From Rhizodiscina lignyota (Eukaryota; Ascomycota; Dothideomycetes; Aulographales; Rhizodiscinaceae), in contig ML978134.1 of NCBI GenBank assembly GCA_010015805.1, positions 62,001-126,000 of the forward strand: a stretch of 64,000 nt of DNA, given 5' to 3'. Below the pieces are notes generated by a model, which was not told the origin of the DNA, made no database searches, and was given only the letters and a program-made list of their open reading frames with translations. The first letter of the stretch is position 1. The number at the start of each line of letters is the position of its first letter. Below, piece by piece: positions 33,440 to 44,088 of the stretch. A program made the translations under genes and the position numbers.

Positions 33440-35478
33440 TCAAGGCTTGGTGTAGCAGCGAAATCTCACGGCTTTCGGATCCCACCCGACTCCCTGATGC
33501 ACCGTAAGGAGATTGCTCGGGTCAACCTCCTTCTTGATCTCCAGTAGCCTCTCGTAATTTTCCTTTCCCCAGAACATATTGATAGCGTCGGGCTCATTGA
33601 TGGCTGCCTCATTCTGGTAGGACCCCCCGTCTGGCACCAAGGCACGAAGCCTAGCAGTCTCGTCTTGGGCGAGCTTATATGCGTTGGCATAAGATCCCGC
33701 GCCGCCTACTGTAGTGTCGGCGGGATCCCATAGGCGCTGGTGGATGACATGCCAAGGAGATGTGCGCCATGCGGGAGTGACCGACGCATAGCCAGGTCCG
33801 CCGAGAAGATCGCTGGCCGGGACATTGTACAGGACAGGCCCGACGATGTTGATGAAGAGTGGCTGGATTGGTACCGTGCTGGTGGTGACGCTGCTGTTGA
33901 GAAGGTCCGCGAGTGTATTGACGAGCGTAGTCTGGCTTACGTTGCCAACAAAGTTGTGCATAGGAATAAGGCGGCTAGATTGTGCAGCGGCCACTCCACC
34001 TGAATCTTCAAGAGCGTCCTTCAGATAGTTCGTGTAGATCTCATAGTATGACCCGGAGATGACCGTGCTGAGGACGGAGAGGTTCCCTTGGCGCGTCGCG
34101 AAGTCGATAAGTGGCTTGAGGGTGGCATTGGTCTCGGCTTCAGTCATCAGAGGACTCATAAGCGCGACCAGAGGGCTCGCTGCGCCAGGAAGGAAATAGC
34201 CTCCGAAGCCTTCAGAAGACCTAGAGATGTCAACAACAGCATTGAACAGATGTCGGCCATGTATACCATTTTGCAGCATTGCCGACCATAATCTCAAGGA
34301 GCTCTTTAGTAGCACTGCTAGTGAGCTGCTCGAAGAGGAACGCGCCGAACTGAATTAACAATAAGCTAGGACTTGTGAAATGCGGAGCAAACAAATTACC
34401 CCTAAACGCTTGATGGGATGGGCAAGTGTTGTCATCTCCATGACGACACCGAAGGTTGCGCCTCCGCCACCCCTTAAAGCGAAGAAAAGATCCTGGTTTT
34501 GGCATCGATTGGCAGTGATATAGGTCCTATAAAATGTCAGTCACGGGTTTACAGACCAGATGGAGAGCGCATACCCATTCGGCAGAACGGCACGAAGCTG
34601 CTGGACATTATCGACGCCCAAGCCAAGTGTTACTGATTGTGCGGAATGGCCGCCACCTGTAATCCAGCCTCCTGCCGCTCCAACCGTTGCAGATGAGCCT
34701 CCAACCACACTCACATTATTCTTCTGGGCAAATTGATAGATGCCGTCGAATTGCTGGCCGGCACCAAAAGTAATGACATTACCGGTGGGCGCTGAACAGC
34801 CATCCGGCACGAAACCAGTCGTGAATTCTAAGCCGGGCTGGACGTTGTGGGTCCTGGAAGCTGTTAGCATTACTCACGTTTCACAGGTCGAGAGAAGTAC
34901 CAAAGAGCCAAAGAATTCGGGCCAGCGGATCGGGCTTTGTGGTCATGTCCCGTGTTCTTGATGACCAGTGGAAGATGATGGGCACTGGCGAAGGCGAGGC
35001 CTTTCTGAACGTCCGAGACGGTCCGGACATCAATATAGTAGTCGGGCACAGCTCCCTGATAGCAAGTACCAGGAATCGGCAAAGGACTATCAGGAGAGGA
35101 ATATTTTAATGGGCAGCCTTGGTCCTTCGCCTGACAGAAGCTAATATCACCGTACAGGTACGCACCGGGTTGGTTCGCGAGGTATGTGCCTGTCGTCCTG
35201 TTCTGTTCAATAATAGAGCATTGCGCAAGATTGGGACTGTGTGTTTCTGCTTTGGAATGCGTTCGGTAACCGTTGCTGTAGCTAGTGTAGCATGATAAAC
35301 CTAGTGGGTGGTTTTGGTGCAGCCTCCCACTAACGGACTCGTTGAGAGAGGCCCATTGCGAAGGAGTGACCTCGAGGATCGGGGGAACAGGCGCATGGTG
35401 ATTAGGAGGGCTTGCTCTGGCGACTTGAGCAATGGTAAGGAACCACACAAGGGGAAGACGAAGTGCAGACATGGGCAA
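33440..35478 (-). CDS. Secreted FAD-linked oxidase (VAO/PCMH fold, isoamyl-alcohol-oxidase-like)
   Basis: Five exons: 35478-34901, 34853-34575, 34526-34400, 34349-34267 and 34220-33440 (615 aa). An N-terminal signal peptide ([20 protein letters not shown]) is present. The FAD-binding domain shows [16 protein letters not shown], with the His that usually binds FAD covalently. Splicing then produces [16 protein letters not shown], followed by [22 protein letters not shown]. The second attachment cysteine of bicovalent berberine-bridge enzymes is not seen, so mono-covalent flavin is inferred. [15 protein letters not shown] closes the FAD domain, and a BBE-like C-terminus ends [21 protein letters not shown]. 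These secreted flavoenzymes oxidise alcohols or carbohydrates, or act in secondary metabolism. The gene converges on the pectin lyase gene. Confidence 0.9.
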
Positions 35479-35555
35479 GGTAGATCATCAATAAAGTCGA
35501 GGCAAGGTTGGTTGCAATGCTGGTTGCAGCGCTGAACAGACGGTGGGAAACGCGC

Positions 35556-35561
35556 TTTATA
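35556..35561 (-). promoter_or_regulatory. TATA box of the FAD oxidase gene
   Basis: TATAAA on the minus strand, ~80 bp before the ATG. Confidence 0.5.
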
Positions 35562-37776
35562 CATCACTGTAATATTAGTAGACCACGCGTTATCCGTCAT
35601 TAGCTTCGTCTTTTCGGGCGAAGCGCTACGCTTTAGGAGCAAGTTGACGAGGTGGAGTGAGTAGAGCGCCTGAATGCCGTCATCGAAGATAATTATTGAG
35701 GCTGTGGGCATCAGGTACCACAATGGCAGAGGTCCTCTCCATAGTCAAGTAACCGTATCAAGAACCTCGAGTCCTCTGGCTCGGATCCATGCTCTTTTCT
35801 GGCATCCGGGCTCATCCGCCATTTATACCGTAGCCAATGCGAGCTGAACTCCAAGCAGCCATATTTCAAGGTGCCTCGGCGTACGCGTTCTCGCAAGGAG
35901 ACATGAAGAAATGTCAGCAAATGCCAAGTCAAATACGCGCATTGTTTTCCTGGCGAGAAGCAGATTCGTCATCCTTCCGGCGTATTCGGTAAATTCAAAC
36001 GATCACGTGACATCAGGGATGAAAGGACTGCATGTGTTCTATGACTGCGATGGCCAATTCCCAGCTCCACAGAGCCGACCTTAGAGAAATCCTGGCCCTA
36101 GGCTTTGTTAATGATCGTAGTAAAAGCAAGCTTCACGGGGAACTGGCGGCGCGTGCACCGGATCTCATCTACAGTAGAGCTACGGAGTTTGTGAAGTTCT
36201 AGACTAGTTTCCAGCGAGCGAACAGTCTATAGACCCACGCTATTAAAGTTGAATCTATTAATCGTAATGAGATAACTCATCTTGTGACAATTTTGGGGCA
36301 CGCCTGCTTAGCAAGAGATCATAGCACAGATGAATATTGATCTATGAGGCATCTTCAAAGGCAACAGCGCATCGGCCAGGTATCTCATCTCCACAGCGCG
36401 CGGCACAGGCTGGAGGAGAAAACGCATCATCGATGACTTTCTCTGCATATCAGAGTACTCTTAGCCTGAGATTTAGATTTCTTCGTTCGGAAGTGATCTC
36501 GACACAATACTGCCCCAAATCCTACAATTTCTCCGTCTCGATGGCAGTCAGGGTGGGTCTCGCCCCGCATGGCGGATGTCTGGTGCCGAAGGCACGACCG
36601 GACACTACGAGCACTTTCCAATTCAAAATAGCCAGGTAAGAGTTAAATGACGATCATATATGGAAGATGCAATAGTACTGCGTGTGAGAGGTCATACCGG
36701 AGATATTTAAATCTTGAAAGGAAGAGGGAGTCGTTGGTGGCGAGTCAGGGTCAGCGCGGAAGTTCGGACGAACGTTAAATCGTCCCGTCTGATCCAACGT
36801 CTAGTCAACCTTAAATACACCTCTTGCGCCTGTCTGAGACGACAGGAGGGCTTTATCTTGTAGTCTACTGCCATATGAGAGGCTACTTAAGTCATTGAAA
36901 TACCCCTTTGATGAAATGTTTCCGTCGATATTGAAAGGGCCATAGATCCCGCAACGAAGTCTGGCCAGAGAGGCGTAAGGAGACCCTTCATTCGTTGAGG
37001 ATTCTACAGATACCATAGGCATGTTCGACAAATCGTGCGCTTGGCGTTGAAGAAGCTTCTCTGAACGGCATATGCATTTCTTGAAGCGGTGTCCTGGCGT
37101 TACAAAGATTCTTCGAGTGGAGATACATTTTCGTGGAATAATCGTACACCTGTCTTCGATAACCTCTTTAAGCGGACTATGTATACTCATTCCGTCCTTG
37201 GCTTATCGTTGAAGAGTATCTTTTGAATGGTGTGGTCAAGCTGTCCATGCCGCGAAGTCGTCATTGCAGATAGTTTCTTTGAGAAAAAATATAGGTACTG
37301 CTCAAGCTGGTCGTCTGCCTTCCCGAAGGGTCTCTGCGGTCGAAGAGAGTCCGTCGAGCTATTAGGGATATGAACAAGCGTTGTCTTCTAAGATACTGTA
37401 TCTGCTTGCGGAGCTGGGAATGAATAATTGCGTACGGAAGAGTGTGGGAGCTGCGGAGAGGAAGCAAGAAGCTTATGGCCTTAATACGTCTCTCAATTGA
37501 CACCTCTCACTCTTGGAATATGCGGGCGACGTAAGTGCTGCATCTTGTATTTCAGAAATGGCTCACTGACAATGCTGCGTTGTCGGCGTGTTTTTGCTCC
37601 TTCACGAGTGAGGTTGATTTTTGTCTCGGGCGCTCTTTAATCAAACCTCGCATTCGCGAATTTCATACTTCTTCAAGAAATCAACATTTTGTTTAGTTTC
37701 GTTGTAAGAAGTCTCATTTCCGACGTTGGTGGCTAGTTAATTGCACTTTGTAAAGTCAATCCGTCGTTGATGTGTG

Positions 37777-38170
37777 TGCAGTGGCCTGAGTGGTAAGGTA
37801 AAGCAGCCGCCTAAAAGAGGGGAGCTTACATTTAGATTTGGTGAGTATATGTACAACTCGCGTATTCTAATCCCTGCCTTCGGGCACTGTGGTGTGAGAA
37901 TTGAGAGCCCTCACTCCCACAAAAATTAAATCAAAGGTGCGCCTATAGCCCCTTTACTACAGTACTGACACTTGATCTAGACCAATTAAATACTAAATCT
38001 AAATAAACCAGATAATGCTGGTTCAACTGCACCTTCCTCCCTCCTAATCTGATAAAAAGGATTAAGAGGAGGGGGGTGGTGTAGAGTTTTTGCCTTTTGC
38101 TTCGAAGAGTTCGAAGAGTTCGATTCTCGCAGATATTTTTTTGGCATCTTTTTTTGGGTTTCTTTTGGGA
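37777..38170 (+). repeat. tRNA-like / SINE-like relic with internal hairpin
   Basis: Near 37780 the sequence TGGCCTGAGTGGTAAGG resembles a pol III A box in a tRNA D-arm, and ~85 bp on TATTCTAATCCC resembles a degraded B box (GTTCGAATCCC with transitions). About 250 bp further, AGTTCGATTCTCGC is a nearly perfect B box, followed by runs of T like pol III terminators at 38133-38139 and 38147-38153. Between them an imperfect inverted repeat (about 38028-38086, TCCTAATC paired with GATTAAGAGG) could fold. No complete cloverleaf, CCA-side acceptor or target-site duplication was found, so this is a guess at one or two decayed tRNA-derived elements. Confidence 0.3.
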
Positions 38171-38946
38171 TACAATTCATTTCAATTTACTCACCAATGC
38201 GTTGCGGGCATTTAGCAGGTAGAGACAAGCCATATCACCTTTGGATCATCTTTATGAGTTTATACTAATTAGAACAGTTCCTGTTATGTGGAACCTAAGA
38301 TATTATATTCGCGCCATAGCCTCCTCATCGCCACCACAGAGTGTTCGCGCACAAAGCTGTTGCACGAAATCCTCGGCCCGAGTCTGCGACTTTTTGCGTA
38401 GACAGCTTTTCACCCAGATTCTACATCTTACATAGCAATCCCAAGCAAGATCCAGCTTAAAATGAACACCGTCCCCAAGCAACCCTTTGGTCAAATGCAC
38501 TTTTTATCTTTTACTTTGTACTATCACCTCGTTGCGATATCGAATCGAATCGGAAACGTCAAGAGAAAATCAAAGCAACAAGCGTCTAAGTATTATGGCA
38601 CATGCCGGGCGGAGTTGGAAGGGCTCATGAGGCTCAGAGAATAGTCAGTAATAACGGCCAAGTCCTGTTCAATACAGCTCAAAGTATGCTAAAGCTTGTT
38701 TCAAGGCCCGTCTCAATTATCAGAAGGCTTCCAAACTACTTCGCGCTTGATTATTCTGTCACTATCGATAGTCACTACTGCCTCATCCTCGGTCCTGCCT
38801 CATCCTCAAATCGATGCACGAAGCTCCGTTGATACACGATCCCACACCTCGAAGCCATTTACTTCTTGATATTGTAGAAACGGGGCGCCGTTACAGACCT
38901 CGCACGCCCACCGGAAACGAGGTCCTTCGTAGAATAAACCGTCGTG

Positions 38947-40524
38947 CTAGCCATGGTGTACAGTGCTACTCTCAAGATCTTCGGAAATGTCCACCCGTTC
39001 AGTTACGAAATACTCTACGATGCTTGGAGGATTCGGAACTTCATAGCTTGCGATGAGGCCCTCCGACTCCTGCTGAACTTCATCGGCTTCCCGTTCCGAC
39101 ACAGCCTTTGGTTGATCGACAATATCCGACTGACTATTATGCGGTTCATAGCATGTGACACTGGTTCCTGTGTTCAGTTGCATCTCATGCAGTTCAGATG
39201 TAAATGGCTGTGTGCTGATGATGCTTGACGGGTGTTTGGGGAACCGGGAGCGGCGTGAGCGGTTGAAGCGACCTTGTGAAAGTGGCTGCGTAGAAGGCTG
39301 AGAAGGAGGCTGACTGCTGCCTTCGGTATGAGGCTCTTCAAAACTTTCTGAAGGATACAAACATATTAGCTTAGTAGCTCACAGAGGGCACCAAGCATCT
39401 ACGCTTACCGGTATATGCCTCGGCCGCAGCCATGAAGGGCAACATGAGCAAGATAATGGGAACGATTTGTCCAAACCCCCAGCTATGTTCCACTTCTGTC
39501 CACTCCCATGGACCCATAAGTTTTTTCCCTGAGACTGGAATGCCGAACAATATCCATATACCCAAGCTGAAAAAGACAGTGAATGTCGCAAAAGCTAAGC
39601 TTGTCAAAAACAGATCGTGCCAGTCAACTTTCCACTTAGGCCAGCGCTTTTGTAGATAGTTCAGGAGCTTTGATATAAATAACGTACTCTCTCCCTCAAC
39701 GGCGACTACAACGATTACGACAGCTAGGAATAGGACCACGGCAGGGACAATGTGATGCGCTGTTGGATGCCCAATCAGTGTGAATGAGCATCTTGCCGGG
39801 CAGGTGTATTGCTTATCCGGACTAAGATGGATAGCAAACATAATGCTGAACATGGCTAGACTTGCCAGCATGCACAGACGCCTCCAAGCCCATATGGCCA
39901 TCTTGACGCGCCGGCCCTTATAGGGCGTCCCGCAGAAAAGGGCGGCAACAACCGACATAGACTCATCGCCCTTTCCACGTTGCGCTTCGTGCTCGCCTGA
40001 GCGAACAAGGATAATTGACAGCGCGTGAACTCCGATGGTGAAGCAGGTGAGTGAGCTGGCGATGCAAAAGTGATATTTATCCATTGAACCATTGGCGTAT
40101 GTCATTAACGAAGAGATGGAGACTGACAACCCTGTCACCAGAGCTTGGTCGGTGAGTCCCGCAACAATGGTTTGGATGCATTCTTCCCATGGATCTTGAC
40201 GCGAGGAAAGCCGGTCTCCTTGGGGAAGACTCTCAGGAATTACCTTATAGGATCGTGCAGGCTTCCGGTGGGTGTATATGAAGTACCACAATGACGCAAA
40301 CAGGGTCAGAATGGCGGAGGCCACGAAAGATATGACCACCTACAAACACACGACTTCGTTATCACGTGTCGCCATTGAAATTATGGAGCTGAACTTACAC
40401 CAAGGCCGCCAACGTCTGGATTTGCCTTCAGCTCAGGACATCCACAGTTGGGCGTGAACAGCCATTCGCATTTAAAGTCCTGTAAGCTGTAATTGGCTGA
40501 GTTGCTAGGGCAGATTTGATTCAT
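38947..40524 (-). CDS. Orphan multi-pass membrane protein, about seven transmembrane segments
   Basis: Three exons: 40524-40399, 40339-39409 and 39347-38947 (485 aa). The N-terminus is short and cysteine-bearing (CEWLFTPNCGCPELKANPDV), followed by GLGVVISFVASAILTLFASL at the spliced junction. That NPD-x-x-G-x-G start followed by a hydrophobic helix recurs in uncharacterised fungal membrane proteins. About seven hydrophobic segments follow, including FCIASSLTCFTIGVHALSI, VPAVVLFLAVVIVVVAV and FTVFFSLGIWILFGIPV. The ~130-residue C-terminal tail is hydrophilic, rich in Ser, Gln and Pro, and probably cytoplasmic. No transporter or receptor signature was recognised. Seven segments allow a receptor role, but that is speculation. 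Confidence 0.8.
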
Positions 40525-42560
40525 TCTGAATGGAGACTCGTAAAGTTTGGAGTGAGAGATGGAACTGCTGTTGCTTGTCAGTGCTAGACTCGAGGGGTTT
40601 TAAGTTCAGTCTCTCAAAATAGGGCAAGGCAGCCGGCAGATCAGTTATGCGATAATCTACGCCCGACAAGTTCAAAACCCGAAATTGTCCTGCAGCCTTG
40701 TGAGGTTGTTTTGTTGGATGAAGGGTCACGCGAAGGAACTCGCAGCACCCTGCAGCTGTGGCTTCCCTCAGCTTGACTTGCCATTCGCTTGATGTCCGGA
40801 TAGCTGCACACATCTCCAATTCCGGCGCCAAAGTGAAAGTTAGTCAGATCGCATCAGATCTATTGAGATCCTGCTGCGCCGAGTCAATATTGTGATGGCG
40901 ATGCGACTGCGCATACGCCTTTATCACCTTAAAGGATATGTGGGGGGGGCGAAAGAAGTGGTGTCCATATTTCGCGCAAGTGGTGTGGAGTAGTACAAGC
41001 TAGAGCCTCGTGAAGGTATCCTTCCCAGCCTTGTTTGGGCGAAGAAAAGCCGATGTTGCCAATTCCGCATCCATGGTAAATAAAAACATGGTAACAAACA
41101 GTTAAGATGAATGTGTATCAAGAGCATATCGCATAAGAGCTAGGAACAGGTATCGAACAAGGGCTACGCTCGTTCAGTCTGGCTCTGTGTCGGTTGAGTC
41201 CTTGTCGGTCGTGGTCTGCCGCAGACTCGATGCAGTCATGCTGGATCGAGAGTAATAAATTTACGGACGATTGGCGATCCAGACGAAGGAAGAGCATTTT
41301 GTTCTCTGCGGGGATGATTTGTACACCACTCTCAGGCTCATGTTGTGGAGGAGGATTTACGCCACACAAGGTGTCCCTGCGGAAGTCCGGGCCATCACGT
41401 TGATAGTCATATATAGACGAAGCAACATAGCTAGTCATCCAGGATGAGAATCGCGGAGAAAAATTGAGTACAATCGAAGTGACTTGAGAAGAGGGAAGGA
41501 GACAAGTGCAAGACGTGAGATGAGGTGAAGTTGATATCGTACTAAGCCGAGACGAAGCCGAGACTGGGCCGAACGACAGGAGTGATCTGTCGTTGATAAA
41601 CGCAAATATGAATACATAACGAGTCTTTTAAAGATTGCAATAGTATATGCAAGAACGTTCTTCACCACAAGACATATTTCTAGGTAGATCAAGCATAGCA
41701 TTGGCTCCTGTTATCCCGAGCTAGTTCAACCTAATTGTACTTCGAACACAGAACTGACTTTGAGCCTCTCGCAACTGGGGATCCAAAATGCCTTGTTGCT
41801 TTCACTTTACTTGATCAACGAAACAACACGTGGCATGCTTGGATCCTTTCTGGAATGGGCCGGACCGAGAGACCGAAAAAGGTGTACGAAGTAGCAGGAG
41901 TTCATGCAGGGACGGTGAGTTTGCGGGACGGTCATATCACCGTTCAACGTTCTGTTCTCCAAGTCGATACCGGAGCGGTGGAATCGATAGGATCAACACT
42001 TCCAGATTCAGTGAAAATCGCTGAATTTGGGGTCCATTTTGCTCGTCAATGTATTATGGTATTAGAAATTATCGGTTGTGGCAATAACCACCGCGATCGC
42101 GTTCTCTTCGTCGATCGCGCTGCAATTATATTGTTACAGTGTGCCATTTCATGGCCCCCATTCTGCGTAATCTTCTCCTTTACAACATGCGTTCGTAATA
42201 AGGGTTCGTAAGGAGCGTATCAAGCCACGTATCTCCATTCCCCACGACATGAATAGGAATGTTCCTCTTAACATACATCCGAAACTCGGAAAGCGAATTG
42301 AGAAAATACAGACGTAGAAGCGAAGGTTAAAATGCACAACCCGCAACGCCCCTGCATCCGATGACCGTGTTCTATTCCTACAGCTTTTGGGTTGGCAAGG
42401 GAAAAAAAATCCTCCGACATCCCGTGAGGGACCATTAAACATTAATATATCCTTTTGCCTTCTCTTAGTCATACAATATCAAAAGTGAAATCGAGAAAGG
42501 AAATGTGTAAACGATGGTATGGCATGGTGGCCGGCACCAAATGTTCGCGAGTTGTTGTGC
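40525..42560. other. 2 kb intergenic region, no gene recognised
   Basis: A 158-codon rightward frame (41735-42211) and a 108-codon leftward frame (40505-40831) are present, without family resemblance. A run of eight G lies near 40945 and a run of eight A near 42405. The right end includes the 3' side of the zinc-cluster gene. Confidence 0.5.
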
Positions 42561-44088
42561 TCAGCGATCTGCATCGCCGAACATATCGATCAGCGTACGG
42601 ATCTGAGTATTGACACTGCTGATGTGAGTGCGCAGCCTTTCAAGGCTCTCCGATATGGAGGCTGGGGCGCAGAAGCTGAGGCAGACCTCCATGCGCTTCT
42701 GCAGCTGAGACAAGGAGCGGATGTGGAAGAGCATGATGTTTGCAAGCACCCAGCGGCTGAGCTCCACTTGGTGAGAGATGTAGTTTCCGATCATTGTAGG
42801 TCCAGCAATGGGAAGGACATCGGTAGACATAGCCGGAGCAATGGCAGGCACCGGGCTCATGCCTCCAATGGAGTTTGAGAGCAGCATTGGGCTGGACACC
42901 GACATTGCTGAGGATCCTGGTATCATCGGTGTTGCAAATGGAGCTGGAGTGCTAGGTTGGAGGTGGGGTGATGGCTGGACAGGCATTGATGAATGAATGC
43001 TGAGTGCTTGCGGGGAGATAGCTCTTGTCGGAGGGCTTGCCTGACGAGCAATATGTTGGCCTGTGTGACTTTGCATCTGGCTGGTGCCAGGACTGATCAC
43101 ATTGTGGTAAGCATCAGTGGCTCTCAACACTGTGTTGATCATGAACCCTAGGGTGGAGATGTCGAGGGACTGGGCCACTGTCGGAGAATGGGGGGACAGT
43201 GTGAAATAAGGCTGAAGTAGCGAGTGGACACGCTCCGTAGCGCGGAGAAGCTGTTCAATGCGGTGGTCATCATTGCCAATTGGGCTTGAAGCAAAGCCTG
43301 ACAGGGTATCGCCAAGCTCCGAGAGTTCTCGCATCGTCAGGTCGAGGTCCAGTCCATGAGCCTGATCCGCCCTGTCAACCACATATCTCACAAAATGGGT
43401 CAGTCTGAAGCTCACTAACCTGTAGCACATGACTGTGCGTAAACTGGGCAGGCGAAGGTGCATGTGGTTGGAACATCACGTGCTCTGCACCTTGGTCACC
43501 TGTGCCGAACGGCAGGAAAGGGAGACTGAGCGAGGACATGGACATGGTCGTCATTGGCGAGCACGAGCTCTCGTATCCCTGATCGTGGCTGATGGGAGTG
43601 AGCAAACCGAGTGTTTGCTCTCGAAAGAAGTTCGGAGTCTCTGTTACTGTCGGAACAAACGATGATGGTTCGACAACCACAGGTCCGCCGAAAAGTGGAT
43701 ACGAATAATCAGCATCGTAGAACATGGGGACCGGTTGAACGTTCGTATCAATTGCCGGCGCTGGTGTTCGCGGGGCCACCGTAGGGAAAGATGCTGGGCT
43801 CGATGAAAGCGACATTGGATCTGAGGATGCCGTAATTGAGAATGTCTGCGGACTCGGCCGGTGCCTGAGGATGGTCGGAGAGGGTGCGGTATTCATTCGA
43901 CGCATTTTGGAGTGAGCCGGGCGGCCTGTCTTCGCAGGAGGACTGAAGTGACAGCTGAGGCCTTGTCTTTGACAGCGCGCGCAGTATTTGCTATTGCCTG
44001 AAACAATGCAACGAATCTTCTTCGTGTGGCATCTATCGCATGCCAGTCGTTTTGCGGGGATTGGAGAAGACTCGCGGGGAGATGACAT
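42561..44088 (-). CDS. Zn2Cys6 binuclear-cluster transcription factor
   Basis: Two exons: 44088-43420 and 43361-42561 (489 aa). The zinc cluster near residues 17-47 reads CDRCHTKKIRC, then CARCQRQGLSC, with six cysteines in the canonical CX2CX6C-CX2CX6C pattern, followed by basic KTGRPAHSKMRR. The middle is a Ser/Pro/Thr-rich activation-type region. The 58-nt intron joins HSHVLQ to AHGLDLDLTMRELSELGDTL. The C-terminal half holds helical segments (VELSRWVLANIMLFHIRSL, SQLQKRMEVCLSF) resembling the C-terminal region of AflR-type regulators. It would be nuclear and bind CGG-type half-sites. No target is assignable. There is no adjacent biosynthetic cluster in the window, so pathway-specificity cannot be claimed. 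Confidence 0.88.

Larger units (their letters stand above)
35479..38946. other. 3.5 kb gene-poor, AT-richer region
   Basis: No protein gene could be supported. Frames of 60-130 codons exist (for example leftward 36801-37190) but have no motif and no splice-extended partner. The region contains a tRNA-like/hairpin relic (listed separately), long T runs near 38130-38170, and generally lower GC than its surroundings. That composition is typical of decayed repeats or RIP-affected accessory DNA in this group of fungi. Confidence 0.55.

Noticed and set aside
37777-37900. Functional tRNA gene
   Set aside because: The D-arm-like and T-arm-like boxes are degenerate and no complete acceptor or anticodon stem can be drawn.
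41735-42211. 158-codon rightward open frame as a gene
   Set aside because: No family resemblance and no promoter or splice context. Length is compatible with chance in this composition.
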